A stretch of 64,000 nt of DNA from Actinomadura spongiicola (GCF_003432485.1 NZ_QVNQ01000001.1:620001-684000), one strand, 5' to 3'; positions 16,420 to 25,500 are shown, counted from the stretch's first letter. Notes: generated by a model not told the origin, from the sequence alone. A program made the numbers and translations.

Positions 16420-17301
16420 ATGACGAAGGCACCGGTGACGGTCGTCGGTCTGGGCGCCATGGGCGCGGCGATGGCCGCCACCTTCCTGGAGAACGGGCAC
16501 CCTACGACGCTGTGGAACAGGACGGCGAGCCGGGCGGAACCGCTCGTCGCGAAGGGCGCCACCCTGGCCGCGACCCCTGCCGCCGCGCTCGCCGCGTCCG
16601 AACTGGTCATCCTCAGCCAGACCGACTACCAGGCGATGTACGACTCCCTCGACCAGGCCGCCGACGCGCTCAAGGGCCGAGTCGTGGTCAACCTCAGCTC
16701 CGGCAGCCCGGACGAACTGCGCCGCGCCGACGAGTGGGCGTCCCGGCACGGCGCGGAACTGCTGACCGGCGGAGTCATGGTGCCACCGGCCGGCATCGGC
16801 AAGCCGGGCTCCTACGTCTTCTACAGCGGTCGTGAGGAGACCCTGCACCGGCACCGCGAAACGCTCGGCGAACTTGGCGAGACCACGTTCGTCGGCTCCG
16901 ACCCGGGTCTGTCGATGCTCTACTACCAGGCGCAGCTCTACCTGTTCTGGTCAACGCTCATCGCCTACATGCACGGGGTGGCGCTTGTCGGCACGGCGGG
17001 GGTGTCCGCCGAACGGCTCCGCCCGTTCGCGGCCACGATGCTGGCGGACCTCGCCGCGGACGGCACCATGGGCTTCCTCAAGGTCATGACGGAGATGATC
17101 GACGCCGGGGTCGTCCGGGGCGCGGACCACAACCTCCGGATGCAGGCCGTCGGCGCCGACCACATCGTGGAGGCCGCCCAGGAGGCCGGAATCGACGCGG
17201 CCGGACCCCGCGCGCTCCGCGACCTGATGTGGCGCGCCGTGGACGCCGGGCACGGCGCGGACGGCCTGGCCAGCGTCATCGAGGTCATTCGCCGTTCCTG
17301 A
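16420..17301 (+). CDS. imine-reductase-like NAD(P)-dependent oxidoreductase
   Basis: 293 residues of the beta-hydroxyacid dehydrogenase superfamily: GLGAMG dinucleotide motif near 10-15 and a helical 6PGDH-like C-terminal domain. The catalytic lysine of hydroxyisobutyrate dehydrogenases is not at the expected place; the local sequence DPGLSMLYYQAQLYLFW is instead like imine reductases. It probably reduces a cyclic imine or iminium. An AGGAG site precedes the ATG. It lies opposite the AfsR-like regulator and its end overlaps a convergent histidine kinase by 17 bases. Confidence 0.8.
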   Translation: MTKAPVTVVGLGAMGAAMAATFLENGHPTTLWNRTASRAEPLVAKGATLAATPAAALAASELVILSQTDYQAMYDSLDQAADALKGRVVVNLSSGSPDELRRADEWASRHGAELLTGGVMVPPAGIGKPGSYVFYSGREETLHRHRETLGELGETTFVGSDPGLSMLYYQAQLYLFWSTLIAYMHGVALVGTAGVSAERLRPFAATMLADLAADGTMGFLKVMTEMIDAGVVRGADHNLRMQAVGADHIVEAAQEAGIDAAGPRALRDLMWRAVDAGHGADGLASVIEVIRRS

Positions 17302-18697
17302 CGGACGCCCCGGGCTGGCCGGCGATCGGGAGCCGCAGGACGAACCGGGCGCCGCTCGGGCCGTCGGCGAGGCGCAGCGAGCCGCCGTAGATCTCGGCGA
17401 TCTCGCGGGCGATGGGCAGGCCGAGCCCGGTGCCCTGCGGGTCCCGGTCCCGCGACTCGGGCAGCCGCGCGAAACGCTCGAAGACCCGCTCCCGCGCCTC
17501 CTCGGGGACGCCCGCGCCGTCGTCCAGCACCTCCAGGACCGCGTCGTCGCCTTCCCGCGCCACCGTGACCTCGATGTGCCCCTCGGCGTGCCGTTCGGCG
17601 TTGCTCAGCAGGTTGCCGAGCACCCGGATCAACCGCCCCGGGGTCGCCCGGACGAACACGCCGCCCTCCAGGTGCGTCGAGATCGGAACGCGGGTCGGGC
17701 GGCGCGCCACCTCCCGGCGGACGAGTTCCCCCAGGTCGGAACGTTCCACCGGGACCGGGGCGCGGGCGTCGAGCCGGGACAGCTCCAGCAGGTCGACGAT
17801 GATCTCGTTCAGGCGCCGCGTGTCGCGCAGTGCCGACTCGACGGTCGGGCGCCACTCGTGGTCGTCCGGCTCGTCCAGCGCGACCTCGAGCCGCGTCTGG
17901 AGGCCCGTGAGCGGGTTCCGCAGGTCGTGCGACGCGTCCGAGACGAACCGGCGTTCCCGGTCCGTCGCCTCCTCCAGCCGTTCGAGGGTGGCGTTGACGG
18001 TCTCGGCGAGCGCCTGGAGTTCGCCGCCGGTCTGCGGGACGGGCACCCGGTGGCCGAGGCCCCGGGCACCGAAGTCCGCCATCTCCGCACGGATCTCGTC
18101 GATCGGCACGAAAGCCCGTCCGATCGTGTGCCACGTCCACCACGCGATCAGGACGAGCAGCCCCGCCATGACCAGCAGCAGCCCCAGCGGCAGCAGCCAT
18201 ACGTTGACCAGCGTGGGCAGCGGCGACGCCGCGACGACCATCACGTTCGCGCCCCACGGCGACCACCCCAGCCGCGTGCCGAAGAGCCGTACGCAGCCGT
18301 TCAGGAAGTCGGGGCAGTCCGTCTCGTCGAGCAGCACCTTGCCCTCGGTCACCTCGTCGGCGGCCAGGGCCGGGCGTCCCCGCATCGCCTCGCTGGCCGC
18401 CACGACGCGTCCGTCGGAGCCGACGACCTGGACCAGATCCGTCTCGCCCGGCCCGGTGTCGAGCGACTCGACGCCCCTTCCGCGGGTGATGTCGGACACG
18501 ACCCGTTCGACGGTCTGCTCGGACTCCTGCCACACGTTGTTCCGCGTCCAGTCCCGCGCCAGCAGCATCAGCAGGACGAACACCAGCGCCAGGACCAGGG
18601 CCGCCACCGCCACGGTGATGACCGTCGCGCGCCCCCGCACCGAGAAGAACAGGCGCCTGCGCAACCGGCGGACCGGCTCCCGCCTCACCGTCGCCAC
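17285..18697 (-). CDS. sensor histidine kinase, HAMP type, no adjacent response regulator
   Basis: 470 residues. Membrane helices at about 25-48 and 163-188 enclose an extracellular sensor with two Cys (CPD...NGC). A HAMP segment leads to the H-box SDASHDLRNPLTG with H257, an N-box NLLSNAERH, G1 DDGAGVP and GTGLGLPI. Kinases of this type are normally encoded right after an OmpR-type regulator; here the upstream 330 bases hold no such gene. The GTG start follows a G-rich stretch. Confidence 0.9.
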   Translation of the reverse strand: MATVRREPVRRLRRRLFFSVRGRATVITVAVAALVLALVFVLLMLLARDWTRNNVWQESEQTVERVVSDITRGRGVESLDTGPGETDLVQVVGSDGRVVAASEAMRGRPALAADEVTEGKVLLDETDCPDFLNGCVRLFGTRLGWSPWGANVMVVAASPLPTLVNVWLLPLGLLLVMAGLLVLIAWWTWHTIGRAFVPIDEIRAEMADFGARGLGHRVPVPQTGGELQALAETVNATLERLEEATDRERRFVSDASHDLRNPLTGLQTRLEVALDEPDDHEWRPTVESALRDTRRLNEIIVDLLELSRLDARAPVPVERSDLGELVRREVARRPTRVPISTHLEGGVFVRATPGRLIRVLGNLLSNAERHAEGHIEVTVAREGDDAVLEVLDDGAGVPEEARERVFERFARLPESRDRDPQGTGLGLPIAREIAEIYGGSLRLADGPSGARFVLRLPIAGQPGASVRNGE

Positions 18698-19031
18698 ACC
18701 CGCCCCCAGCTACTCGGCGTGATACTTCATAGCTCAGCGTAGGCGATCGGTGATCTCGGGGGCGTCCGACGCCCGGCCCGGGCGCCGCTTCCCGGTCGCG
18801 CCGACGATGCCGAGGAACACCGGGCTCGGCCGGACGGCCGAGCCACCGCGTCTGCCGTATGCGGTTCCCGTCATCCCCAACCCCTCTCGCCACGCGGTTC
18901 CCCGGATGAACCGTTCAGCCTGGGCGGCGTCGAGTCGGCGGTGACCGGGGGCATCCCTGAACGTTGCCGGCACCCCGATCGCCCCCGTCCTACCCGAGCG
19001 CTGGCCTTCCCCGAGCCCGTCCCGGCCGGTC
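18698..19031. other. gap with dispersed repeat, possible gene scar
   Basis: No intact gene. It includes repeat A (18726-18778). Read leftward, the frame ending in DAPEITDRLR and TGA at 18734 could be the tail of a lost gene, since the other repeat copy keeps the same frame and stop. A response-regulator gene would be expected at this place. Confidence 0.4.
18726..18778. repeat. dispersed repeat A, copy 1
   Basis: 53 bases, four mismatches to 24039-24091. It contains a short hairpin GGGCGT-CCG-ACGCCC. Confidence 0.8.
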
Positions 19032-20393
19032 CTACGAGGCCCCTTCGACCAAGGGCGCGAGCGGGGGTCTGGTGGTCCGGTGGACCGCGAATCCCACGAC
19101 CAGCAGCGCCGCCGGGAACAGCAGGATCCAGCCGAATCCGGTCAGCATCCACACGGTGGGCGCGGCGGCCAGGACGGCCAGGAGCAGCGACCGCCAGTGG
19201 CGGAAGAGCCTGCCGTACGCCAGCGTCGACATGACGTATCCGATGATGAAGTTCACCGCCGACAGTTGGAAGACCTCGTCGAGGCTGAACAGATCGGTGG
19301 CACGTCCGGCGACCACGGACCCGAACATGAGCACCGAGACGACGATCGCGCCGGTCGGTGCCCCGTTCTTCGCGTTGAGCCGGGTCAACCGGGCGGGCAG
19401 CAGGCCCTCCCGAGCCGTGGCGAACACGATCCGGGAGGTCGCCCAGGTGCCGCCCATCAGGGTGGCGAAGACGATGAGCGTCCCGAGCGCCGCCGCGGCG
19501 CTCCCCGCCGCGCTCCCGAGCGCGTTCTCCAGGACGGCGGCGACCGGCGCCCGTTTCACCATGGGATCCGACCGGTCGAGCGACATCTGGACCGCGGTGG
19601 CGATGCCGAGGTACAGGACGACGATCACGACGAACGCGGTGCCCACCACGATGGGCAGATCCCGCTTGGGCCGGTGGTACTCCTCGGTCGTCGAGGCGAC
19701 CAGTTCCCAGCCGGTGAACGCGAAGAACACCAGGCCGACGACGGGTACCAGGTCGAGCCAGCTCGGCGGCGCGGCCACCGTTCCCGGCGGCTCGAAGCCG
19801 GGCGTCAGGAACGGTACGGACGCGACGACCGCGATGAGCAGGACCAGCAGCGCGGTGACGGCCGTCTGGAGTCCGCCCGCCAGATGGGACCCCATCGCGT
19901 TGAGCACGGCCACCACCACCAGGAAGCCGAACGCGGCCGGGATGGAGGCGTCCGGGACGCCGATGAGCACGGCCACGTAGTTGCCGCCGGTGATGGCCAT
20001 GGCCGCGCCGCCGAACGCGGTGGCGCCGAGGAGCAGATAGGCGGTGGCCGCCGCGCCCGTCCGGCCGAACGCGGCGCGCGCGAACCCGATCACCCCTCCG
20101 GCGTTCGGGAAGCGCGCGCCGAGCCTGGCGAACACCAGCAGCAAGGGAAGCACCACCAACGCCGCGGCTCCCCAGGCGAACACCGCCGAGGGCCCCACCG
20201 ACGCGTACGCGAGCCCCGGCAGGACCAGCAGACCACTGCCCACGATCATGCTGATCGACACCGCGATGCCCCGGGTGATGGTCAGCGTCTTGCGCAGTTC
20301 CACCGGGGCGTCCCCGGTCTCCCGCTCACCGGGGGTGGGCTCGATAGTCGTCTTATCCACGGCCGGGCCGTTCTCCTGCGTGTTGACCGTCAC
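19032..20393 (-). CDS. APC-superfamily amino acid permease
   Basis: 453 residues with about twelve membrane helices. The first helix carries the substrate-binding GSGLLVLPG loop (SISMIVGSGLLVLPG) typical of amino acid/polyamine/organocation transporters. The GTG start at 20393 overlaps the methyltransferase gene by 41 bases; a GTG at 20360 is an alternative with shorter overlap. It is the last gene of the operon with the methyltransferase, Rieske and diiron-oxidase genes. Import of the precursor amino acid or export of the product is the likely role. Confidence 0.88.
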   Translation of the reverse strand: MTVNTQENGPAVDKTTIEPTPGERETGDAPVELRKTLTITRGIAVSISMIVGSGLLVLPGLAYASVGPSAVFAWGAAALVVLPLLLVFARLGARFPNAGGVIGFARAAFGRTGAAATAYLLLGATAFGGAAMAITGGNYVAVLIGVPDASIPAAFGFLVVVAVLNAMGSHLAGGLQTAVTALLVLLIAVVASVPFLTPGFEPPGTVAAPPSWLDLVPVVGLVFFAFTGWELVASTTEEYHRPKRDLPIVVGTAFVVIVVLYLGIATAVQMSLDRSDPMVKRAPVAAVLENALGSAAGSAAAALGTLIVFATLMGGTWATSRIVFATAREGLLPARLTRLNAKNGAPTGAIVVSVLMFGSVVAGRATDLFSLDEVFQLSAVNFIIGYVMSTLAYGRLFRHWRSLLLAVLAAAPTVWMLTGFGWILLFPAALLVVGFAVHRTTRPPLAPLVEGAS

Positions 20394-21468
20394 GGGGACG
20401 CCCGTCCTCGACGCCGCGAACCAGCACGCGCTCCTCGTCGTGCGCCACCAGCAGGTCGACTGAACCGGAGGCCTGGCACGTCACGGGTCGTTCGAGTGTT
20501 TGCACAGCCTGTCGCCAGTGCGTTCCGACCTGATCGGGACTGTTCGAGAGCGTGACGCCGGATGCCAGGTCCAGGTCGAACCACATCGCGACCGCGTGGC
20601 AGTCGCCCGTAGCCGTCACGGGCACGGAGACGCGTCGTTCCCGTGCCAACTCCCCGGTGCGGAAGTCGACGTCGAACATGACGAACGGGTCGCTCAGCGG
20701 CCGGTGCCGGTACCGCGACAGATAGGTCGAGAAATACTCGATCGACCGGAACCGCTGAAAGGGGCTCAGGTCGAAGCCCAGAACCTCTGACACGCTGTTG
20801 TGCGCCAGCAGTTCCTCGCTCTCGATTAGCTGTCCTAAGACACGGGCACGGCCCGGGATGATCCGGGCGTCCGGTCGCAGCAGGTCCCGGCGGGCGTGCC
20901 GAATGGCTGGAACGGCTCCCTCGCCGAACAACGCACAGTCGAAGATCTCGGTGACCAGGACATCGGCCCGACGCGGCAGGTCAACGCCCACCCGCAGATC
21001 GGTGGATACCGTCGACACCACCGTGACCTTGGATTGGACCTTGTTATTGATCATTATCTGCCTGGCGACATCGGCGAGGCGCGGCTCCATCTCGCAGGTG
21101 ACCACCGCCTCGGCGCCGGCCTCGATCGCCAGTAGGGAGAGCAGTCCCGCCCCGGTCCCGATGTCCAGGACCAGGTCCCCGGGCCGGACCATGTGCCTGA
21201 TGGCATCCCGATAGGCCGCGTTGCGCGCGTCGTCGTTGAGCATCGCGTAATGCCACCGGGGAATGAGGTTTCGGATGGCCCGGTTGTAGAGCACCCGCTG
21301 CCGGTCGTACCCGTGGCCGACTGAGCCCCCGGCGATCGCGAACATAGTCGCCGCGGTCGAGTAGTCGCCGCGCCCCATCGCCTCCGTGCCGTGTTCGAGG
21401 AGAGATTCGGTCCGGTAGGCCGACATCTCGTCGGCCGTGCCATTGGAAAGCTCCACAGTCGATGTCAT
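20353..21468 (-). CDS. PRMT7-like amino acid / protein arginine N-methyltransferase
   Basis: 371 residues. The region RWHYAMLNDDARNAAYRDAI, SAM loop DIGTGAG at 102-108 and the double-E loop TEIFDCALFGEG (E174 and E183) read like PRMT7-type arginine methyltransferases, which put one methyl on a guanidine nitrogen. In bacteria a comparable enzyme (SznE in streptozotocin synthesis) makes N-methylarginine as a free amino acid. The start lies six bases after the Rieske stop. I infer free arginine or a guanidino compound as substrate because the operon also encodes a SznF-like oxidase and a permease rather than a protein target. Confidence 0.75.
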   Translation of the reverse strand: MTSTVELSNGTADEMSAYRTESLLEHGTEAMGRGDYSTAATMFAIAGGSVGHGYDRQRVLYNRAIRNLIPRWHYAMLNDDARNAAYRDAIRHMVRPGDLVLDIGTGAGLLSLLAIEAGAEAVVTCEMEPRLADVARQIMINNKVQSKVTVVSTVSTDLRVGVDLPRRADVLVTEIFDCALFGEGAVPAIRHARRDLLRPDARIIPGRARVLGQLIESEELLAHNSVSEVLGFDLSPFQRFRSIEYFSTYLSRYRHRPLSDPFVMFDVDFRTGELARERRVSVPVTATGDCHAVAMWFDLDLASGVTLSNSPDQVGTHWRQAVQTLERPVTCQASGSVDLLVAHDEERVLVRGVEDGRPRDGQHAGERPGRG

Positions 21469-21474
21469 AAGATC

Positions 21475-21798
21475 CTATTTCGCGAGAACGATTCGGTGGG
21501 ACGGACTTGCGGAGCTTCCGGGTTCGACGGACGGATAGGCGATGATCTGGTCGCCGCGCTGTATGGACGGAACGGAGCGGGCGCACAGCCGATCGACGCG
21601 GAAGGTGTTGCCGTGCCATGGGCATCGCAACCGTCCCGATTCCACGGTGCCAAGATGAAGAGGCCCACCCCGATGAGGACAGATGCTGTCAATCAGATGG
21701 ACCCTTCCCTCTCGTTCCAGACAGAAATATGTCTGGTCACCGATGTGCACCGAGTTGTGTCGGGGCCATTCAAGCTCGACCCGGATACGACCGGTCAC
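21475..21798 (-). CDS. Rieske [2Fe-2S] protein
   Basis: 107 residues with a complete Rieske centre: C40-P-H42 and C59-P-W-H62. It is a small soluble ferredoxin of the kind that passes electrons to oxygenases. The GTG start overlaps the oxidase stop (GTGA), so the two proteins are made together; the likely partner is the diiron oxidase, which needs two electrons per turnover. Confidence 0.9.
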   Translation of the reverse strand: MTGRIRVELEWPRHNSVHIGDQTYFCLEREGRVHLIDSICPHRGGPLHLGTVESGRLRCPWHGNTFRVDRLCARSVPSIQRGDQIIAYPSVEPGSSASPSHRIVLAK

Positions 21799-23126
21799 TG
21801 GACGGTGATGGAAGACGAGTCGCGGGCTCGTAGACCATAGAGACGGCCGCGTGGGATGCGCACCGAATGGTCGGCGCTCAGCGGAAGCGGGTCGCCGGTG
21901 GCCGACCAGTGCAGATCGACGTTTCCGCGCCGCACGTGGACCGTGGTGTCCCGGTCGGCCACCACCGTCTCGAAAGGCGTGTGCACTGTCAGCTCCTGTT
22001 CCTCGCCCTCGGTGGCGTGGCCGGTGACGGACTCGGGCTGCCAGCGGATCTGTGCCAGCAGCTCCGCGTCGGCCAGTCGACCGAGTAGGCGCACCTCCTC
22101 GATTCCCCGGACGAGTTCGCGGACGGCGTGCTCGCCGTGTTTACGGGCGAGCGGAAGGAGCAGGTCGTTGATCGACATCCGGCCGTGGTGCTGGTCGATA
22201 TGCGCGTGCTCGTCGCAGTACCTGAGATCGGCCTGGTCGCCGTACACCGCGCGGAACGTTTTGGCCATGGCGGTGAACATCGGCGCGAAGGTGGCCTCCA
22301 GAAACGCCATTCCGCCGATGTAACGGAAGAACCCCGTGCGGTTCCGGGTCACCTTGTAGAAGTAGTTGTTCCCGGCCATCCAGGTGGGCAGGTAGAAGAA
22401 CCAGTAGTGGTGTGGTTCGTCGCTCATCCCGATGCTGCGGCACAGTTCGGCGAACAGCGTGCTGTGCTTGGCCGTGAAGACCCCGTAGCCGAACTCGTCC
22501 ACGAAGATCTTGAAGAGCTCGCTCTGCTCGGGTCCGTAGGCGCCCCCGAGGTTCTGCGACATGGCAGTTGCCTCGGTCAGTCCGTCCAGCGCCATTTGCG
22601 CGATCATCATCTCCGCCGCGCGTCGCGGGTCGGAGGCTTCTTCGATGGCGCGCAGCACCGGCCGGTCGCCGCTCACCGCCTCCTCGATCGCCGCGTGCAC
22701 GTGCGCCTCGAGCGCGTCGCAGTCCCAACGCCCGTTGAGCTTGATCTCGTCGTCCAGCCCCGTGAACACATAGGACTCGACGAGCGGCCGGGCCAGCTCG
22801 CAGTTGAGCCTGTCCTGGGAACTGTAGAACGAGGTGAACGCCTTCTCCTGGCCAGCCAGACCGGAGGTGGGCAGGAAGAGGGCGTCACTTTCGTAGATGT
22901 TCATGAGGAGCCTGTTGGCGACCAGACTCGAAGCTGAGATGTAGTCACTTTCTGTGAGCGGCCGTTCCCAGGCGACCTGGGAGAGCCGCTCGGCGCTCAG
23001 CGGCCGATGATAGGGAGTGTCTGATATGTAGGGAGCGGTGGTAGATCGGTAACTGTGTGCGCGCACCAATCGTTGAACTGCGTCTTCGGGTCGCGTTGAT
23101 AAGCTTATGACGTCAGTCGTCGGCAT
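21795..23126 (-). CDS. SznF-like haem-oxygenase-fold diiron oxidase with degenerate cupin tail
   Basis: 443 residues. The ATG follows a GGGGGAAG site; an in-frame start 20 codons upstream has none. Three parts are visible: a helical N-terminal part (1-130), a haem-oxygenase-like diiron domain, and a C-terminal cupin-like beta domain (about 375-443). Candidate iron ligands are E185, E211, H221, E277, H307, D311 and H314; the last three form H-x3-D-x2-H. Their spacing is, as I recall it, the same as the seven ligands of SznF, the N-oxygenase of streptozotocin synthesis, offset by four. The cupin part lacks an H-x-H metal pair. Prediction: N-hydroxylation of a methylated guanidine, without the later rearrangement. 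It is first in the operon. Confidence 0.8.
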   Translation of the reverse strand: MPTTDVISLSTRPEDAVQRLVRAHSYRSTTAPYISDTPYHRPLSAERLSQVAWERPLTESDYISASSLVANRLLMNIYESDALFLPTSGLAGQEKAFTSFYSSQDRLNCELARPLVESYVFTGLDDEIKLNGRWDCDALEAHVHAAIEEAVSGDRPVLRAIEEASDPRRAAEMMIAQMALDGLTEATAMSQNLGGAYGPEQSELFKIFVDEFGYGVFTAKHSTLFAELCRSIGMSDEPHHYWFFYLPTWMAGNNYFYKVTRNRTGFFRYIGGMAFLEATFAPMFTAMAKTFRAVYGDQADLRYCDEHAHIDQHHGRMSINDLLLPLARKHGEHAVRELVRGIEEVRLLGRLADAELLAQIRWQPESVTGHATEGEEQELTVHTPFETVVADRDTTVHVRRGNVDLHWSATGDPLPLSADHSVRIPRGRLYGLRARDSSSITVQ

Positions 23127-23439
23127 TTTACTTCCCCCGTTCGCTGGTAGCGGCAATGAGTTGTGCGTGGAGTACTTTCGAATCAACAGGGACCTTGGCC
23201 AGACGAACGATCCGATGTCAAGCGGCTGTCTCTGGACGCGTTGGTGCGATCCAGAATGCCAATACCGCTTTAATCCGTTCGCGCAGACCCTTGATCAGCA
23301 GATGTGGATTCGCCACTCGTCGGTCGCTGGATTCATTGAGATCTGGCCGCTTCCGGCCAGGGGTCTGGCTGCAACGCCAGGATGGCGAGGTGATTCGCAT
23401 CGCGTGGGCGAGGATTCTCCGGTCAGGCTTGGGCGGCCG
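23127..23439. promoter_or_regulatory. upstream region of the oxidase operon
   Basis: Holds the promoter of the leftward oxidase operon. It is noticeably AT-richer than its surroundings (around 23130-23290). No gene is supported; open frames running through it are extensions of the transposase remnant. Confidence 0.4.
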
Positions 23440-23945
23440 AGGCGACCCAATGGTTTGTCACCCAAACTCAACCGGGCGCTGGCCAAAGCCCGCGAAGACG
23501 GCCTGCTCTACCTGGTTCTGGACGGCACGCTCATCCCGATCGACCGGTTGAAGGCCGACCGGCCCCTCTACTCCGGAAAGCACAAGAAACACGGCATGAA
23601 CCTGGATCGCCTCACCGGACGGGACCATCGTGTGGGTGTCGGGCCCGCTGCCCGGCTCGGTCCATGACCTGAAGGCCGCCAGGATCTGGGGCCTGGTCCG
23701 CGCACCGGCCGCCGCCGGGTTCCTGGTGCTGGCCGACAAGGGATACGTCAGCGCCGACCCGCACGTCAAGACACCCTGCAAGGGCAAGGACAAGCCCGAG
23801 CCGCTCAAGGACGCCAACCGCTCCCACGCCAACTCCGCGGACCGGGCGAACGAGCGAACGCGCAGCCGAAGAGCTGGAAGATCCTGACCAAGCTACGTTG
23901 CTGCCCGCACCGGGCCGGCCCGCGCGAGGCGGCGGGTGTGAATCT
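23440..23945 (+). pseudogene. IS5-family transposase remnant
   Basis: Fragments of a DDE transposase in at least two frames. The first reads LNRALAKAREDGLLYLVLDGTL (catalytic D strand) to KHKKHGMNL; a short deletion near 23605 shifts to DGTIVWVSGPLPGSVHDLKAARIWGL and LADKGYVSADPHVKTPCKGK; a second break near 23835 leads to the expected KSWKILTKLRCCPHRAG tail in yet another frame. The N-terminal third is missing. It resembles actinobacterial IS112/IS5-type elements. No terminal inverted repeats were found. Confidence 0.8.
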
Positions 23946-24037
23946 GGCCCATGCGTGCCGGCCTCGCGCAGGGTGAACCGGTCGAAAAAGGATCACGGCT
24001 CGCGCGCGCGGCACCCTGGACGGCTCGAACCCCTCAT
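23915..24037. repeat. dispersed repeat B, copy 1
   Basis: About 123 bases matching 25841-25964 with few mismatches and one single-base gap. The other copy is the leader and first codons of a histidine kinase gene, so this is a frameshifted 5' fragment of such a gene next to the transposase remnant. Confidence 0.85.
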
Positions 24038-24038
24038 G

Positions 24039-24091
24039 CTTCACAGCTCAGCGTAGGTGATCGGTGCTCTCGGGGGCGTCCAACGCCCGGC
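24039..24091. repeat. dispersed repeat A, copy 2
   Basis: Partner of 18726-18778. It abuts repeat B copy 1, so this stretch is a mosaic of pieces also found 5 kb to the left and 2 kb to the right. Confidence 0.8.
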
Positions 24092-24217
24092 TCATGCGTC
24101 GCGTCCCGCCGCGACGACCCGAGGGCGGCCACCGGCCGCGGCCGGTCCGGACCGCCGGGCGGGCCCCCTATTCCTCCCCCCCAGTCCGGCACCGGCCGCG
24201 TCAGGACGGACGGTCGC

Positions 24218-24805
24218 TCACCTCCACTGAATGGAGGACGTCCTGTCGTTCATGATCGAGCCGATGTTGGGGGTGTCCTCGAGCCAGCCGGTGCGGGTGC
24301 CCTCGTAGTCGGGGTGCTGGTAGTGGTTGACCTGGCATTGCACATAGGTCTTGAACGACGTGATCGTGTCGTTCCACTCCTCGGGGAGGGTGGGCGCCGA
24401 GTACTCGATGTCGTCGTTGTCGTCGCAGACGCCGTCGGCCTCGATGACGTTGGACCGCCCGCCGTAGTCCGCGTCCTCGTACTCGATGCTGATCACGGCG
24501 TCGAGGTCGGCCGCTCGGTGCTTGCTCTGGCCGAGAGCGTTGAGGCGGCGGTCGAATTCGGTGTCGGCCACCGCCGCGGCGACGTTCCGCGGAGCGTCGG
24601 TGATCTGTCCGTCGGTGGCGTCGGCGATGGCCTCGGTGAAGGTGCGGTAGCAGCTCACGGTGCCACCGGAGGTCAGGTGGAGGACACAGTGCCGGTCGTT
24701 CGCCGGGGTCTGTCCGTCGGTGGTGGCGGTGGCGGTGGGTGGGGCGGCGAGGCCGAGTGCCGTCGCCGCGGAGAGCGTCGCGGTGAGCAGAGTGAAGGAA
24801 CGCAT
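24218..24805 (-). CDS. secreted beta/gamma-crystallin-like protein, paralogue 1
   Basis: 195 residues. A Sec signal peptide (MRSFTLLTATLSAATALGLAAPP) is followed by a mature domain with Cys pairs (CVLHL...SCYRTF, CDD, QCQ). The C-terminal half has Greek-key crystallin-like features: VISIEYEDADYGGRS, YEGTRTGWL and NIGSIMNDRTSSIQW. Exported small proteins of this type bind Ca2+ or inhibit proteases in streptomycetes; neither role can be shown here. GGAGGTTGATCG precedes the ATG. Very similar to the gene upstream. Confidence 0.7.
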   Translation of the reverse strand: MRSFTLLTATLSAATALGLAAPPTATATTDGQTPANDRHCVLHLTSGGTVSCYRTFTEAIADATDGQITDAPRNVAAAVADTEFDRRLNALGQSKHRAADLDAVISIEYEDADYGGRSNVIEADGVCDDNDDIEYSAPTLPEEWNDTITSFKTYVQCQVNHYQHPDYEGTRTGWLEDTPNIGSIMNDRTSSIQWR

Positions 24806-24915
24806 CGATCAACCTCCGAAAGAGAAAGGGAAACCGAGCCGGGCCGCCGCATTCGCTGCATCGGCGATCCACCATCGCCTGATGCCGCGCGGCCCGGCCC
24901 GATCACATCAGCCGC

Positions 24916-25500
24916 CTACCGCCACTGAATCGAGGACGTCTGGTCGTTCATGGCCTCGCCGATGTTCGGGGTGTCGTTGAGCCAGCCCGTGCTGGCCCCC
25001 TCGAAGTCGTTGTGCTCGTAGTGATTGGCCTGGCATTCCGCGTAATTGCGGAATGAGGTGATCGTGTCGTTGAAGCTTCCGAGGGCTTCCACACTCCATT
25101 CGACGTCGTCGTCATTGTCGCAACCGGCGGAACCCGTGTAGATGTTGTGCCTTCCGGCGTAGTTGCCGTCCGCGTACTCGATGGCGAGGACGATGCCGGG
25201 ACCCGAGGTGCCGAGGCCGTTGAGACGGCGGTCCAGGCCGCTGTCGGCCATCGCGGACCGGGCGTCGCGGGGGGCGTTGGTGATCCTGCCGGCGGTGGCG
25301 TCGGCAATGGCTTCGGTGAACGTGTCGAAGCACTTCATGCTGTTGTTGGAGTTCAGGTGGACGACGCAGTTCTCGCCGCCCGTCGCTTCCTGCCCGGCTC
25401 CGTCGGTGGGGGAGGAGCCGGCGCTCGCGGGCGATACGATGGCGGTTCCGACCGCGGTGGCCACGGTCAATGTGGCGGCGAACACGGAGAGGGAGCGCAT
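24916..25500 (-). CDS. secreted beta/gamma-crystallin-like protein, paralogue 2
   Basis: 194 residues from the ATG seven bases after GGAGG. Signal peptide MRSLSVFAATLTVATAVGTA, then a domain aligned along its whole length with paralogue 1: TFTEAIADATAGRITNAPRD, IEYADGNYAGRHNIY, FEGASTGWLNDTPNIGEAMN and SSIQWR. Cys positions are conserved between the two, suggesting disulfides in the secreted form. The same leader and spacing before both genes point to tandem duplication. Each may have its own promoter. Confidence 0.7.
   Translation of the reverse strand: MRSLSVFAATLTVATAVGTAIVSPASAGSSPTDGAGQEATGGENCVVHLNSNNSMKCFDTFTEAIADATAGRITNAPRDARSAMADSGLDRRLNGLGTSGPGIVLAIEYADGNYAGRHNIYTGSAGCDNDDDVEWSVEALGSFNDTITSFRNYAECQANHYEHNDFEGASTGWLNDTPNIGEAMNDQTSSIQWR

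Noticed and set aside
14402-16423. Open frame of 673 codons on the plus strand
   Set aside because: Exactly antisense to the AfsR-like regulator; such long shadows are expected at high GC and no domain is recognisable.
24017-24095. GGTTCGAGCC-like T-loop on the minus strand, hinting at a tRNA
   Set aside because: No matching acceptor stem, D-arm or anticodon arm could be built; the motif arises within repeat B where it is coding in the other copy.
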